This document shows, piece after piece, positions 7,270 through 16,422 of a stretch of 64,000 nucleotides of DNA. This DNA is from Aphanocapsa sp. GSE-SYN-MK-11-07L (GTDB lineage Bacteria > Cyanobacteriota > Cyanobacteriia > Thermosynechococcales > Thermosynechococcaceae). The position numbers and the translations under genes were made by a program. The stretch spans positions 19,277-83,276 of the forward strand of contig JAHHGS010000082.1 in the NCBI GenBank assembly GCA_019359715.1, read 5' to 3'. The notes under the pieces were generated by a model, which did not search any database, was not told the origin of the DNA, and saw only the letters and a program-made list of their open reading frames with translations. Every line of letters starts with the position of its first letter. Position 1 is the stretch's first letter.

Positions 7270-8433
7270 CTACTTGCCCATCCCCAACTTTTGGGCTTTT
7301 TGGTAAACTTTGCCTTCCGTCAGCAGCGAAGGGGCAATTACGACTTCGACTTGCTGCATTTCTCGAATATCTTTCGCACCTAAAGTCCCCATACTGGTTT
7401 GGAGCGCCCCTAGAAAGTTGTGGGTGCCGTCATCCAGTTGAGCTGGCCCGCGCAAAATTTGCTCTAGCGTACCCGTTGTGCCAACCCGAATTCGAGTCCC
7501 CCGGGGCAGGACGGGGCTAGGTGTTGCCATCCCCCAATGATAGCCGCGTCCAGGCGCTTCGGCAGCTCTGGCAAAGGGTGAACCCATCATCACTGCATCA
7601 GCCCCGCAGGCAATGCACTTACAAACATCTCCACCGGTAATTAAGCCGCCATCGGCAATAATCGGCACGTATTGGCCGGTTTCCAGCAGGTACTGATCAC
7701 GGGCGGCGGCACAATCAGCGATCGCGGTTGCCTGCGGCACACCCACTCCCAAAACTCCCCTTGACGTACAGGCGGCACCAGGGCCAATGCCAACCAAAAC
7801 GGCGGCGGCCCCAGCCTTCATTAAGCTGAGGGTGACTTCATAGGTGACACAATTACCCAAAATTACCGGCATCGGCATTTCGCGGCAAAACTGAGCCAGG
7901 TCGAGCGGAGTAACCGCATCAGGAGACAGGTGGGCAGTCGAAACCACCGTTGCTTGAATAAACAATAGGTCTGCTCCAGCTTCGGCAACCGCATGGCCAC
8001 AGCGGCTAGCGGCAGCGGGCGTTGCGCTGACAGCAGCAATTCCGCCGGCTGCCTTAATTTCTTGAATTCGCTGCCGGATTAGCTCTGGTTTAACGGGTTC
8101 AGCGTAGATGGATTGCATTAAAGGCACAAACCCTTGGACATCGACAGCAGCAATCTGATCCAACACGGGTTCAGGATCGGCATAGCGCGTCTGCACACCC
8201 TCTAGATTTAGGACGCCAAGCGCTCCTAACTGCGACAGCCGGGCCGCGACTTTAACATCAACAACACCATCCATTGCGCTGGCGATAATTGGGATTTCCC
8301 GCTCAATATTGCCAATTTGCCAGCCTGTGTTAGCTAATTGCGGATCAAGCGTGCGGCGGCCGGGAACCAGAGCAATTTCGTCAATGCCGTAAGCCCGGCG
8401 AGCTGTCTTGTTACGACCAATTTGAATATCCAC
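7270..8433 (-). CDS. guaB3: GuaB3 family IMP dehydrogenase-related protein
   Basis: A 387-residue (beta/alpha)8 barrel of the IMPDH/GMP reductase superfamily. The catalytic loop [15 protein letters not shown] (about residues 217-231) keeps the active-site cysteine, and [20 protein letters not shown] gives the phosphate-binding region. It lacks the tandem CBS domains of ordinary GuaB, and its N-terminus [18 protein letters not shown] fits the GuaB3 subfamily of cyanobacteria and actinobacteria. I recall that a cyanobacterial GuaB3 has been characterised as an IMP dehydrogenase (IMP to XMP with NAD+), which would place it in guanine nucleotide synthesis. The start is a GTG at 8433, chosen because the family begins MDIxIGR. 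Yfr1 and trxA follow downstream. Confidence 0.9.
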   Translation of the reverse strand: MDIQIGRNKTARRAYGIDEIALVPGRRTLDPQLANTGWQIGNIEREIPIIASAMDGVVDVKVAARLSQLGALGVLNLEGVQTRYADPEPVLDQIAAVDVQGFVPLMQSIYAEPVKPELIRQRIQEIKAAGGIAAVSATPAAASRCGHAVAEAGADLLFIQATVVSTAHLSPDAVTPLDLAQFCREMPMPVILGNCVTYEVTLSLMKAGAAAVLVGIGPGAACTSRGVLGVGVPQATAIADCAAARDQYLLETGQYVPIIADGGLITGGDVCKCIACGADAVMMGSPFARAAEAPGRGYHWGMATPSPVLPRGTRIRVGTTGTLEQILRGPAQLDDGTHNFLGALQTSMGTLGAKDIREMQQVEVVIAPSLLTEGKVYQKAQKLGMGK

Positions 8434-8543
8434 AGTTCTATCCCAGATCCTTTCAGTTAACCTATCACAAGCTCAATCCACCCTGCCAGGGTCAGCATCA
8501 GCCCGGTCAGGCTTAGGGGATGAACTACCTGCTGGATGCTGGA

Positions 8544-9449
8544 TTAACTGGGATCAGGATTGCGTTTAATCGGCTTAGTCGGCTTGCTGTAGGACTGGCG
8601 AGGCTCCTGAGGTGTAGCGGTGCCACCAGAAGCAGGTCTTTTGCCGGCCCGAGGAGAGTAGGTAGACCCAGCACGATCGCGGCTCGGTTTAGGGCGATCG
8701 CGGTTGACCTTGGCGGGCTTCTTCGGTGGCAGTAAGGCAACAGTGTTAGCTTTGACTAATACCAAATTGTTGCCCTGGCGATTTGCTTCGACATCCCAAA
8801 AATAGCCCGGCTTGAGCGTAACCGTTCCTTCTACCCTCACCTTAAAAAACTTAGGCGGTTCAGAGCCTTTCCGAGCAGACTGCTGAATTTTAACCACCGC
8901 AAACCCTTTTTCTTGAGACTGAAAAATAATTTCTCCGCGAACAGAGAAAAAACCATCGGTGGTGAGGCTAGGCGCTGCTTCTTCTGTGCCAGTTGGATTT
9001 AGCTGTTCTGGCTCCCAGACGCCAACAATTTGCAAATGTAGCGTTTGCAGCTTTTCACGAGTGCGCGGGTAGACAACCCAAAGATGCTGCTTTTCTAGAT
9101 CAAGATGCTTTTTGACCAAGCTCATCACCTGCCCCAGCAGAACAGCATCTAGCTCAGTCCCGTCTTCAGTTAGCAAATTGCCGCGATTAAACTGCTCTTC
9201 GCTGGGTTGGTAGCGCCCTCGCACCAAACCGATCGCCCGATACTGCAAGAGTTCGCTCGGCGGTGGAATTGGCTGCTGGCGACTAATTTCTGATGTCTGA
9301 GCCACAGCTTTCGCCTCTGCTCTAGCGGGTGGCTGTTGCAAAGGCGGCACTGAAGATGATGACGGGTTGGAGGTAGATTCTGATGAAGCACTCATAGACT
9401 TGAAGAAGGCGGTAACTCTTGAGACAGCTTGGATTGAATGCAAGGTCAC
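8544..9449 (-). CDS. Conserved hypothetical protein with basic C-terminal tail
   Basis: About 301 residues from a GTG at 9449, or 283 from the ATG at 9395 (MSASSEST), which may be the better start because the first 18 residues have no clear homology-like character. The N-terminal 60 residues are low-complexity (Ser, Pro, Gln). A central folded part begins LLQYRAIGLVRGRYQPSEE (about 67-85) and contains LDLEKQHLWVVYPRT and FFSVRGEIIFQSQ. The last 60 residues are very basic and disordered (Lys, Arg, Pro, Ser), like a nucleic-acid-binding tail. The central part resembles a conserved protein seen in many cyanobacteria, but I know no function. An RNA- or ribosome-related role is only suggested by the tail. 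Confidence 0.7.
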   Translation of the reverse strand: MTLHSIQAVSRVTAFFKSMSASSESTSNPSSSSVPPLQQPPARAEAKAVAQTSEISRQQPIPPPSELLQYRAIGLVRGRYQPSEEQFNRGNLLTEDGTELDAVLLGQVMSLVKKHLDLEKQHLWVVYPRTREKLQTLHLQIVGVWEPEQLNPTGTEEAAPSLTTDGFFSVRGEIIFQSQEKGFAVVKIQQSARKGSEPPKFFKVRVEGTVTLKPGYFWDVEANRQGNNLVLVKANTVALLPPKKPAKVNRDRPKPSRDRAGSTYSPRAGKRPASGGTATPQEPRQSYSKPTKPIKRNPDPS

Positions 9450-9774
9450 AAGGACGATGAACGACTATTGCTTAGTATTACAAATAAATAATGTTTGACC
9501 TTTATTCTCACATCAAGGGCGTGACAACTTTCCATAGCCTTTGCACCCAACGCAAACCATTTCTAACTGCCCAGCAAAGCTTAACTGATTTGAATACACA
9601 GAGGATAAATCCAAAACTCAAGGATAGACGATGTTTGGGTAAAGTCCAACCCGCTATCGTTAGATAGGTGGAATTGTGGAATTAAAGTTGCTAGTTCATC
9701 TTTAGAAATTTTAGAATTGTTCAGATCCATGTTAGCGATTCCCGACTGTTTACCGTTACCCCACTTTAGATCCT
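9450..9774. other. Divergent intergenic region upstream of avtA
   Basis: About 325 bases between the diverging hypothetical gene and avtA. It must hold both promoters. No distinctive operator, hairpin or small gene was seen. Confidence 0.45.
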
Positions 9775-11085
9775 ATGAATCCTGCACTGTCTCAATTTGG
9801 CGATCAGATGTCTCACCTGACAGGGGTTCGGGCGATTATGAAGGACATCAACGAGACGCTGAGGGCAGGACAGGGACAAGGGTTTTGCAATCTCAGTGCC
9901 GGCAATCCGCTGATTATTCCGGCTGTTGAGCAACTTTGGCGCAAGTACACGGCAGAATTGCTGGCTAGCGATGAGTTTGGTGAAGTGGTTTGTCGCTACG
10001 GGGCCAGCCACGGCTACGACCCGTTGATGGATGCGATCGCTGACGACTTCAATCAGCGCTATGGGCTGAGCTTGACTCGCCGCAATATTTTAATCACCCC
10101 CGGCAGTCAGTCCCTCTACTTTTTCGCTGCCAACGCCTTTGGCGGCTATACCCGCTCCGGTCAACTGCGGCGGATTGTCTTACCCCTCAGCCCAGAATAC
10201 ACGGGCTACGGTGGCGTTAGTTTAGTCCAAGAAGCGCTGGTTGCCTATAAGCCCAAGCTCGATATTGAAGCGGCTGCCCATCGGTTTAAGTACCGACCTG
10301 ACTTTAGCCAACTTCAAATTGGTGAAGATACTGGCTGCGTGATTTTTTCTCGTCCCTGCAACCCAACCGGCAATGTCCTGACGGATGAAGAAGTGCAGAA
10401 AATTGCTGACTTGGCGGCCCCATTTAATGTGCCGGTTTTAATTGATTCTGCCTACGGGCCTCCTTTTCCGGGGCTTAACTTTGCGCCGATGACGCCGATG
10501 ATGGGCGGCAATGTGATTCACTGTATGAGTTTGTCGAAAGCTGGCCTACCCGGAGAGCGGGTCGGAATTGCGATTGGCGATGAGAATTTGATTCAGATTT
10601 TGGAAGCGTTTCAAACCAACGCCTGCATCCACTCCTCGCACTATGGACAGGCGATCGCCGCTCGTTCAATTCGGTCGGGCACGCTAGCTCAGACTTCCAG
10701 TGAAGTGATTCGCCCGTTTTATCAGTCTAAATTTAAGGTCTTGGAGTCCACGCTGGCTGAGTCAATGAACCCTGACCTGCCCTGGTTCTTGCATCGAGGC
10801 GAGGGAGCGATTTTTGCTTGGCTGTGGTTAAAGGATCTACCAATCAGCGATTGGGATCTTTACCAGCGGCTGAAGCAGGCGGGAGTAATTGTTGTGCCAG
10901 GTAGCTCTTTCTTTCCTGGTTTGCACGAAGACTGGGCCCATAAGCAGGAGTGCATTCGGATTAGCCTCACGGCTTCTGATGAGGCAATTCAAACGGGGAT
11001 GCAGCGCTTGGCTAAAGTAGTTGAGCAAGTGTATCGTCAGCCCCCCGCTGGCTCTGCTTCTGCTTTAGAAGCAACAGTTGTTTGA
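9775..11085 (+). CDS. avtA: Valine--pyruvate aminotransferase
   Basis: A 436-residue PLP-dependent fold-type I aminotransferase. AvtA (transaminase C) interconverts valine plus pyruvate with 2-oxoisovalerate plus alanine in the cytoplasm. Support: the N-terminus LSQFGDQMSHLTGVRAIMKD typical of AvtA; NLSAGNPLIIPAVEQLW; the substrate/cofactor block RPCNPTGNVLTDEE (about residues 192-205); an aspartate/tyrosine pair in LIDSAYGPPFPG; and the PLP lysine in MSLSKAGLPGERVG (about 254-267). Start ATG 9775. It stands alone, with vapD following about 110 bases downstream on the same strand. The alternative would be another class I/II aminotransferase, but the full-length resemblance to AvtA is good. 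Confidence 0.92.
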   Translation: MNPALSQFGDQMSHLTGVRAIMKDINETLRAGQGQGFCNLSAGNPLIIPAVEQLWRKYTAELLASDEFGEVVCRYGASHGYDPLMDAIADDFNQRYGLSLTRRNILITPGSQSLYFFAANAFGGYTRSGQLRRIVLPLSPEYTGYGGVSLVQEALVAYKPKLDIEAAAHRFKYRPDFSQLQIGEDTGCVIFSRPCNPTGNVLTDEEVQKIADLAAPFNVPVLIDSAYGPPFPGLNFAPMTPMMGGNVIHCMSLSKAGLPGERVGIAIGDENLIQILEAFQTNACIHSSHYGQAIAARSIRSGTLAQTSSEVIRPFYQSKFKVLESTLAESMNPDLPWFLHRGEGAIFAWLWLKDLPISDWDLYQRLKQAGVIVVPGSSFFPGLHEDWAHKQECIRISLTASDEAIQTGMQRLAKVVEQVYRQPPAGSASALEATVV

Positions 11086-11121
11086 CTGGCGATCTCTTGG
11101 AGCCTCAACTCCAAACAAATT

Positions 11122-11153
11122 GCGGCTTGCTGCTACAAGCAAGTAGCAAGGCT
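11122..11153 (+). terminator. Imperfect hairpin after avtA
   Basis: A stem-loop of the form GCTTGCTGCTAC...GTAGCAAGGC followed by TTTC lies about 35 bases after the avtA stop. The pairing is imperfect, so this is a modest call; it would separate avtA from vapD. Confidence 0.4.
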
Positions 11154-11194
11154 TTCATTCTCAACCATCTTCTGCTCAGGAGTCGAGAAAAATT

Positions 11195-11581
11195 ATGACT
11201 AGCAAATTACTGACCAAACCAGCATTTGAAGACCAATCACAAAGCAATTCGTACAGTCGACTGCCGCAAATCAACAGGGAGAACACCAGAGTGTATGCAA
11301 TTGCTTTTGATATGGATATTGAATCTCTTAAGGAACACTACGGAGATCCTTATAACAATGCTTACAGCGATATCCGTAAGGTTTTGCAGTCTCATGGTTT
11401 TAGTCCGCAGCAGGGAAGTGTTTATTTTGGCGATAATACTGTCAACGCGGTGACTTGCGTGTTAGCAGCTCAAGATTTGGCTAAAAAGTTGCCCTGGTTT
11501 AGCAGCTCTGTCAGGGACATTAGAATGCTGAGAATTGAAGAGTTCAACGATCTTGGCCCAGCCGTGCAGTTGATGGGCTAA
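11195..11581 (+). CDS. vapD: VapD family ribonuclease (Cas2-like)
   Basis: VapD proteins are small Cas2-fold endoribonucleases, toxins of the VapD/VapX systems and also found alone. The family core is plain: YAIAFDMDIESLKEHYG, NNAYSDIRKVLQSHGF, QGSVYFGDNTVNAVTC and RDIRMLRIEEFNDLGP. Classical VapD is about 95 residues and begins exactly at (M)YAIAFD. Here a GTG at 11291, preceded by AGGGAGA nine bases upstream, would give a 96-residue standard VapD, whereas the ATG at 11195 with a weakly spaced AGGAG adds 32 polar residues. Both starts are plausible; I list the longer frame. No VapX-like antitoxin gene is visible on either side. Confidence 0.87.
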   Translation: MTSKLLTKPAFEDQSQSNSYSRLPQINRENTRVYAIAFDMDIESLKEHYGDPYNNAYSDIRKVLQSHGFSPQQGSVYFGDNTVNAVTCVLAAQDLAKKLPWFSSSVRDIRMLRIEEFNDLGPAVQLMG

Positions 11582-11593
11582 CTTCAGACCTCT

Positions 11594-13162
11594 TTACCAG
11601 TTCTCGCGCTCTAGCTCTTCTGGTTGTTGCTCAGAGTTTTTGAGCGGCTGCATGACTCGCCCCAGACTTTCCGGCAGCTTGGCGATCGCTTCTTGGACAA
11701 AGGCTTTCACAAACTCATCGCGACGGTTGAGCTGGAATTGGCGCTGCACCACTTCCGTAATGCCGCCATCACCCCAATCTTGGTCGTGGCGAAAATATTC
11801 AATAAAGCTTTTGCCAGCGATCCGAGTCAGATAGGCAGCACTAACGCTTTGAACAGACTTGCCAATTACGTATCCGCCAATGCTCATCTGCAAAGCGGTC
11901 GTCACTAGTTCCATTACTCCTTTGACAATGCCTAGACTGCCCAAGGTTTTGGCCAAAGAGATGGCTAGCTCCCGCCCGCGATCGGCGTTTAGCTCACAGC
12001 CGTAGACTTTGCCAATTTCGACCACCATCTGGGCATTCACTGCCGCAGCGGCCAGCAAATCAACCACGGGCACGGGTGTGACCCAGATTACGCCGGCGCC
12101 AATCCACTGAAAGCGTTCGACAATTTTTTCAGCCTGTCGCCGCCGCTGAATGTCAATCAGGCGACGGGCATCTTCGCTCAGCCGCTGCGATTGCAGCAAA
12201 ATATTGTCAGCGACTAAATCTTGCCCTTCCGCCCGCAGGATAGCCGCCATTCGCTTAATCAGCGGCATGATGTCTGGGTCGGGGGTGAGGGTTTGCCCAT
12301 TTTCCAGAAACACAGCGTGGGGATTGGCGGCAACGGCTATCACGTCACTGGGGGCAATAAACCCCCGCACCCGCTGCCGTAGACGAGTCAGAATTGCCTC
12401 TCGGTCAGCTTCTGGGTAGCGATCGGTCTTATTGAGCACAAGCAGCGATCGCTTGCCCATTTTAGCCAAGTTGGTGAGGGGGCTATATTCCGACTGCCGG
12501 AGGTCATCATCCAGCACAAACAGCAGCAAATCAGCTTCAGTCGCCAAGCGGCGAGCCAGTTGTTCTCGCTGCCCACCCGCTCCGCCTGCCTCTAGAATGC
12601 CAGGGGTATCGGTGATTAAAAGCTCCCAATCTAGACCCCGCAGTTGCAGACTGTAGGTTTCTCCAACTTCCGTTGTGCCCATCGGAGCGCCAACTTCACC
12701 CACCATCCGCCCCAGCAAAGCATTCACCAGCGAAGTCTTGCCAGCGGAGCCGGTGCCAAACACCACTACCCGCAGTTCATGGCGGGCAAACCCGTCTTCA
12801 ATATCGTGCGATCGCTCTAAGAGGGCTTGCCGCGCTACTTCGTCTTCGATTTGGGCCACCTGCTTGCGAACCGCCCGCAGCGTTTCTTCGGCTGCTTCTG
12901 TTTTTTCGATCGGCACCTTGGGCGGTAGCCGTCGCCGCTGGTTTTTGCGCGCCTTGGCCCGAAACAAATTAGTGTAGTAAAAAAAAGCCAAAACCAATGC
13001 CCCCAAAAGGGCAATCAGCAGCAGCAGCAGCAAATTGGCCAGCAGGGGGGTGGTGAAGGAAACCTGAATGTAGAGCCAGTACAGCGAATTCACCAACCAC
13101 AGCATCAGGCCCAGAATGATGCCAAAACCAAAGATCAGGGTGAGCAGGCGAGGCAGCGGCAT
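11594..13162 (-). CDS. Membrane-associated GTPase with DUF697-type C-terminal domain
   Basis: A 522-residue protein. Two hydrophobic segments at about 5-28 and 37-62 anchor the N-terminus. A linker rich in basic residues leads to a GTPase domain of the TrmE/Era/dynamin-like class: P-loop GTGSAGKTSLVNALLG (about 136-151), a switch region TTEVGETY, G3 DTPGILEAGG and G4 NKTD (about 245). The C-terminal third has amphipathic and hydrophobic helices (VIWVTPVPVVDLLAAAAVNAQM) matching the DUF697 family. Such proteins in cyanobacteria are predicted to act at membranes; the substrate process is unknown. A small membrane protein gene ends just 17 bases upstream and is probably co-transcribed. Confidence 0.85.
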   Translation of the reverse strand: MPLPRLLTLIFGFGIILGLMLWLVNSLYWLYIQVSFTTPLLANLLLLLLIALLGALVLAFFYYTNLFRAKARKNQRRRLPPKVPIEKTEAAEETLRAVRKQVAQIEDEVARQALLERSHDIEDGFARHELRVVVFGTGSAGKTSLVNALLGRMVGEVGAPMGTTEVGETYSLQLRGLDWELLITDTPGILEAGGAGGQREQLARRLATEADLLLFVLDDDLRQSEYSPLTNLAKMGKRSLLVLNKTDRYPEADREAILTRLRQRVRGFIAPSDVIAVAANPHAVFLENGQTLTPDPDIMPLIKRMAAILRAEGQDLVADNILLQSQRLSEDARRLIDIQRRRQAEKIVERFQWIGAGVIWVTPVPVVDLLAAAAVNAQMVVEIGKVYGCELNADRGRELAISLAKTLGSLGIVKGVMELVTTALQMSIGGYVIGKSVQSVSAAYLTRIAGKSFIEYFRHDQDWGDGGITEVVQRQFQLNRRDEFVKAFVQEAIAKLPESLGRVMQPLKNSEQQPEELERENW

Positions 13163-13179
13163 GGTAGAAAAGGCAAAAA

Positions 13180-13605
13180 TTAAGGCAGGCGTTTGGCAAT
13201 CTGGCTAAACCCCGGCAGATGCAGAGGCTGATTCCGCCACAATTGCAGCATCAACCAAGCGCTGGTAACAAAATAGCCTGACGTGACGAGGCTATTTAAA
13301 ATCAGCAGCGATAAGCTTGTGCCGCTGCCTTCGCTGGCTAAGCCAACTCCAGCGTTGAGCAACCCATAGACGAGCAGCCAACTGACAGAAAAGCTGACGC
13401 AAAGCCGGCTCGCCGCCCGGTGCTTGCGATCGCTCTTGCGGTTTGAGAGCGTCCAGATTGCTGGCACCAGTCCAAACACAGGCACCGCATAGAGTAGAAG
13501 CTGTAATCGCTTCAGGTTTGTGTTTTCAAACCCATCCTGCTCCAGCCCCGCTTGCCAGTGCAGACTGTCAATCATGTCGTCTGATCGATCTGTCAGGTCA
13601 GCCAT
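13180..13605 (-). CDS. Small conserved membrane protein upstream of the GTPase
   Basis: A 141-residue protein with a polar N-terminal 30 residues and three hydrophobic segments (about 34-50, 68-90 and 98-122), a basic cytoplasmic loop SNRKSDRKHRAASR between the first two, and a short tail. It looks like an integral membrane protein of a type conserved in cyanobacteria; no named family is recognised with confidence. The stop lies 17 bases before the GTPase start on the same strand, so the two are likely one transcription unit and possibly functionally paired at the membrane. Confidence 0.7.
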   Translation of the reverse strand: MADLTDRSDDMIDSLHWQAGLEQDGFENTNLKRLQLLLYAVPVFGLVPAIWTLSNRKSDRKHRAASRLCVSFSVSWLLVYGLLNAGVGLASEGSGTSLSLLILNSLVTSGYFVTSAWLMLQLWRNQPLHLPGFSQIAKRLP

Positions 13606-13716
13606 CTCAGGTTTGAAATCCTCCAGTTGGTATTGATCTAAACCTATCCTAAGCGATTTAACCCAGCCTCACCGCTGCGATACTGTGATGGAGCAGGTGG
13701 TAAGAGCGCTGAGATA

Positions 13717-14376
13717 ATGCAAGTTAAAACCCTCCACGATTGGCCGACGACAGCCCAGGCGGCCGTGGCGATTCAGCAGCAATTGCGATCGCAAATTATC
13801 ACCCACAACGACTTTGGCCCGATCCAGCATGTGGCGGGGGTAGATGTTGGGTTTGAGGAGCAGGGAGCGATCACACGGGCGGCGATCGCGGTTTTGAGTT
13901 GGCCAGATTTACAGCTTAAAGATCAGGCGATCGCTCGTCAGCCGACTCGGTTTCCTTACATTCCCGGTCTGCTGTCGTTTCGAGAAATTCCGGCCATTTT
14001 AGAGGCTTTTCAGCAGTTGCAACTTAGCCCTGACCTACTGCTGTGCGATGGGCAAGGACTAGCCCATCCCCGTCGGTTGGGGATTGCCTGCCATCTAGGT
14101 TTACTAACAAATCTGCCCAGCATTGGTGTCGGAAAAACTCGTTTGATTGGCAGCCATGCGGAGGTGGGCAATCAGCGGGGAGACTGGCAGCCCTTATCCG
14201 ATCGCAATCAGGTGATTGGGGCAGTCCTGCGAACTCGTGTAAATACCCACCCGCTCTATATTTCAGTCGGGCACCGGATTGGTTTAGAAACCGCGATCGC
14301 CTACGTGATCGGATGCACCACCCGCTATCGGCTGCCGGAAACCACTCGGTCTGCCCACAAATTAGCCTCTGGCTAG
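13717..14376 (+). CDS. nfi: Endonuclease V (deoxyinosine 3' endonuclease)
   Basis: Endonuclease V nicks the second phosphodiester bond 3' of deoxyinosine in DNA and starts repair of deaminated adenine. The 219-residue protein has the family's catalytic motifs: HVAGVDVGF with the first metal-binding Asp (about residues 38-46), PYIPGLLSFREIP with the DNA-wedge and acidic residues (about 83-95), and CDGQGLAHPRRLGIACHLG (about 108-126) with the second Asp and conserved His. SIGVGKTRLIG also matches. The start is ATG 13717. It converges with the alpha/beta hydrolase gene: the two stop codons share the palindrome CTAG, overlapping by four bases. Confidence 0.95.
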   Translation: MQVKTLHDWPTTAQAAVAIQQQLRSQIITHNDFGPIQHVAGVDVGFEEQGAITRAAIAVLSWPDLQLKDQAIARQPTRFPYIPGLLSFREIPAILEAFQQLQLSPDLLLCDGQGLAHPRRLGIACHLGLLTNLPSIGVGKTRLIGSHAEVGNQRGDWQPLSDRNQVIGAVLRTRVNTHPLYISVGHRIGLETAIAYVIGCTTRYRLPETTRSAHKLASG

Positions 14377-15266
14377 GCAGGCAAACTCTCGTTAAGCCAA
14401 TTCAGAATCAATTCATTCACGACCTCTGGACGCTCATCGTGGGGGCAATGCCCTGTCTCAGGAATGGCCGTAAATTGAACCGAAAGGCGATCGCTCCATT
14501 GCCGAAAGATTTCAGCCCCAGTAACCGGCGTCCACGGGTCAGCTTCTCCCCACAGCACCAGCAGCGGGCATTGTACCTGGGGCAGTAGCTCCGAAATTCT
14601 TGGCCCGGCGGGAGCAGTCAGAATGGAGGCAAACACTTGCCGCGCCCCTGGGTCGCAGGCTGGAGCATAAATCAAATCGACCAAGTCGTCTGTAATTGCG
14701 GTCGGGTCGCCATAAACCTGTTTCAACGAGGCCCGGATTCTGGTTTTTTGGCGAACCCGATTAAAGATAAATCCACCAATCAGCCTAGAACCAGCCAGCC
14801 GCGTGAAGCCAGTCATGACCAATCGCAGCGGTAGGTTCAACTCTTCCGGGCGGTGGTTGAGTCCGCCAGCACAGTTGAGTAAGACAGCACCCGCAGTTTG
14901 CTCAGGGTGGTTAGCGGCCATGATCAAGCTCAGCAACGCCCCGATCGAGTTGCCAACAAATACGGTTGGGGTTTGGATATGGGCGGCCCAAAAATCAGCG
15001 ACGAGCTGCTGCCACAGATCTAGGCTGTACTTGATCGCTGGCTTATCTGAACCACCAAACCCCAACAAATCCAGGGCGTAAACCTGGTAGCCCGCCGCAG
15101 CTAAAACCGGAATGTTTTTCCGCCAGTGACCAATCGCGGCCCCAAATCCGTGCAGCAACATCAGCGGTTGTCCAGTGCCAACAACGGTATAGCGAATCGT
15201 ATGGCCTCGCCACTGCCAAGACAAAGTCGGTAAGGTAGGTGAAACTGAGATTTGCTGAGTAACCAC
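14373..15266 (-). CDS. Alpha/beta fold hydrolase
   Basis: A 297-residue alpha/beta hydrolase. Visible elements: oxyanion-hole motif MLLHGFGAAIGHWRKN (about residues 36-51), a strand ALDLLGFGGSDKP, the nucleophile elbow VGNSIGALLSL (Ser about 107), a candidate acid in LVLWGEADPWTPV (about 229 on) and the catalytic His in ETGHCPHDERPE (about 272 on). The pattern is shared with plant and cyanobacterial chloroplast-type hydrolases; the substrate cannot be told from sequence. The start is a GTG at 15266. The gene converges with nfi and diverges from mtnP. Confidence 0.85.
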   Translation of the reverse strand: MVTQQISVSPTLPTLSWQWRGHTIRYTVVGTGQPLMLLHGFGAAIGHWRKNIPVLAAAGYQVYALDLLGFGGSDKPAIKYSLDLWQQLVADFWAAHIQTPTVFVGNSIGALLSLIMAANHPEQTAGAVLLNCAGGLNHRPEELNLPLRLVMTGFTRLAGSRLIGGFIFNRVRQKTRIRASLKQVYGDPTAITDDLVDLIYAPACDPGARQVFASILTAPAGPRISELLPQVQCPLLVLWGEADPWTPVTGAEIFRQWSDRLSVQFTAIPETGHCPHDERPEVVNELILNWLNESLPA

Positions 15267-15504
15267 GGGTGTACATATTTCTTAACAGTGTCTACCATCT
15301 TATAGCAGTCCTCAGATGGCGATCGCCAATCAGCTCTGTACTGGGAGAGGTATTTTCTAACTTAGAAGATGTTGATGCGCTGGCGGTTTGGGTTGAAAAA
15401 GCTCGCACCGCCGCTGTGCGATCGCGGGCAAAGCATCAACCTAAAGCAGTCGGATTAACCTGAATGACCAACCAAAGAGTTGCTATAAACTACGAGAGGC
15501 GATC

Positions 15505-15510
15505 GGAGGT
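15505..15510 (+). promoter_or_regulatory. Shine-Dalgarno GGAGGT deciding the mtnP start
   Basis: A perfect GGAGGT lies seven bases before ATG 15518, and fixes this codon rather than the in-frame upstream alternatives as the mtnP start. Confidence 0.75.
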
Positions 15511-15517
15511 AGAAATC

Positions 15518-16390
15518 ATGGCTGAGGCAAAGATTGGGATTATTGGCGGCAGTGGGCTTTACAAAATGGAAGCCCTCAAAGACGTTTCAGAAGTTGAGAT
15601 TGAGACTCCCTTTGGTGCCCCCTCCGATGCCCTGATTGTGGGGAAACTAGACGGGACTCCGGTTGCGTTTTTAGCTCGGCACGGGCGCAACCATCACCTG
15701 ATGCCAACTGAAATTCCCTTTCGGGCCAATATCTATGCCATGAAGTCCCTGGGGGTTGAGTATTTAATCTCGGCTTCGGCGGTAGGTTCCCTGAAGGCAG
15801 AAGCCAAGCCGCTCGATCTGGTTGTGCCGGATCAGTTTATCGATCGCACCCGCAACCGAATTTCGACGTTTTTCGGTGAGGGCATTGTCGCTCATATTAG
15901 TTTCGGCCATCCAATTTGCGCCAATTTAGCCGGAATTTTAGCCGATGCGATCGCCAGCCTCAACTTGCCCAATGTAGACTTGCACCGAGGCGGCACCTAC
16001 GTTTGTATGGAAGGCCCAGCTTTTTCGACCCAAGCAGAATCGAATCTTTATCGCAGTTGGGGCGGCACGATTATTGGTATGACCAACCTGCCGGAAGCCA
16101 AACTGGCCCGCGAAGCCGAAATTGCCTACGCCACCTTGGCCTTGGTGACAGATTACGACTGTTGGCACCCCGACCACGATAGCGTCACGGTTGAGATGGT
16201 AATTGGCAACCTGCAACGGAATGCCGTCAATGCCCAAAAGGTAATTCAAACTGCCGTTCGCCGCCTGAGTGAACTCCAGCCAGCCTCCGAAGCCCACACC
16301 GCCCTCAAGTACGCGATTATTACCCCCTTAGACAAAGCCTCCCCTGCCAGCAAGCAGCGGCTAGGGATTTTGTTGCAAAAGTATCTTTGA
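15518..16390 (+). CDS. mtnP: S-methyl-5'-thioadenosine phosphorylase
   Basis: MtnP cleaves 5'-methylthioadenosine (from polyamine synthesis) with phosphate to adenine and 5-methylthioribose 1-phosphate, the first step of methionine salvage. The 290-residue protein has the PNP/MTAP class 2 motifs: [13 protein letters not shown] near the N-terminus, phosphate-binding [32 protein letters not shown], and [16 protein letters not shown] with the purine-contacting residues. I chose ATG 15518 because GGAGGT lies eight bases upstream and the family begins here; an in-frame TTG/ATG stretch upstream (to 15464) shows no family-like sequence. The C-terminal 20 residues slightly exceed the minimal family length. 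The gene is monocistronic by its surroundings. Confidence 0.94.
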   Translation: MAEAKIGIIGGSGLYKMEALKDVSEVEIETPFGAPSDALIVGKLDGTPVAFLARHGRNHHLMPTEIPFRANIYAMKSLGVEYLISASAVGSLKAEAKPLDLVVPDQFIDRTRNRISTFFGEGIVAHISFGHPICANLAGILADAIASLNLPNVDLHRGGTYVCMEGPAFSTQAESNLYRSWGGTIIGMTNLPEAKLAREAEIAYATLALVTDYDCWHPDHDSVTVEMVIGNLQRNAVNAQKVIQTAVRRLSELQPASEAHTALKYAIITPLDKASPASKQRLGILLQKYL

Positions 16391-16422
16391 TTTCGCCATA
16401 AAGTCGGACTTGAAGAGTCGCT

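Noticed and set aside
15269..15463. 64-codon frame between the alpha/beta hydrolase and mtnP
   Set aside because: It merely reads up to the mtnP leader, has no family character and no good ribosome-binding site, and mtnP has its own SD at 15505.
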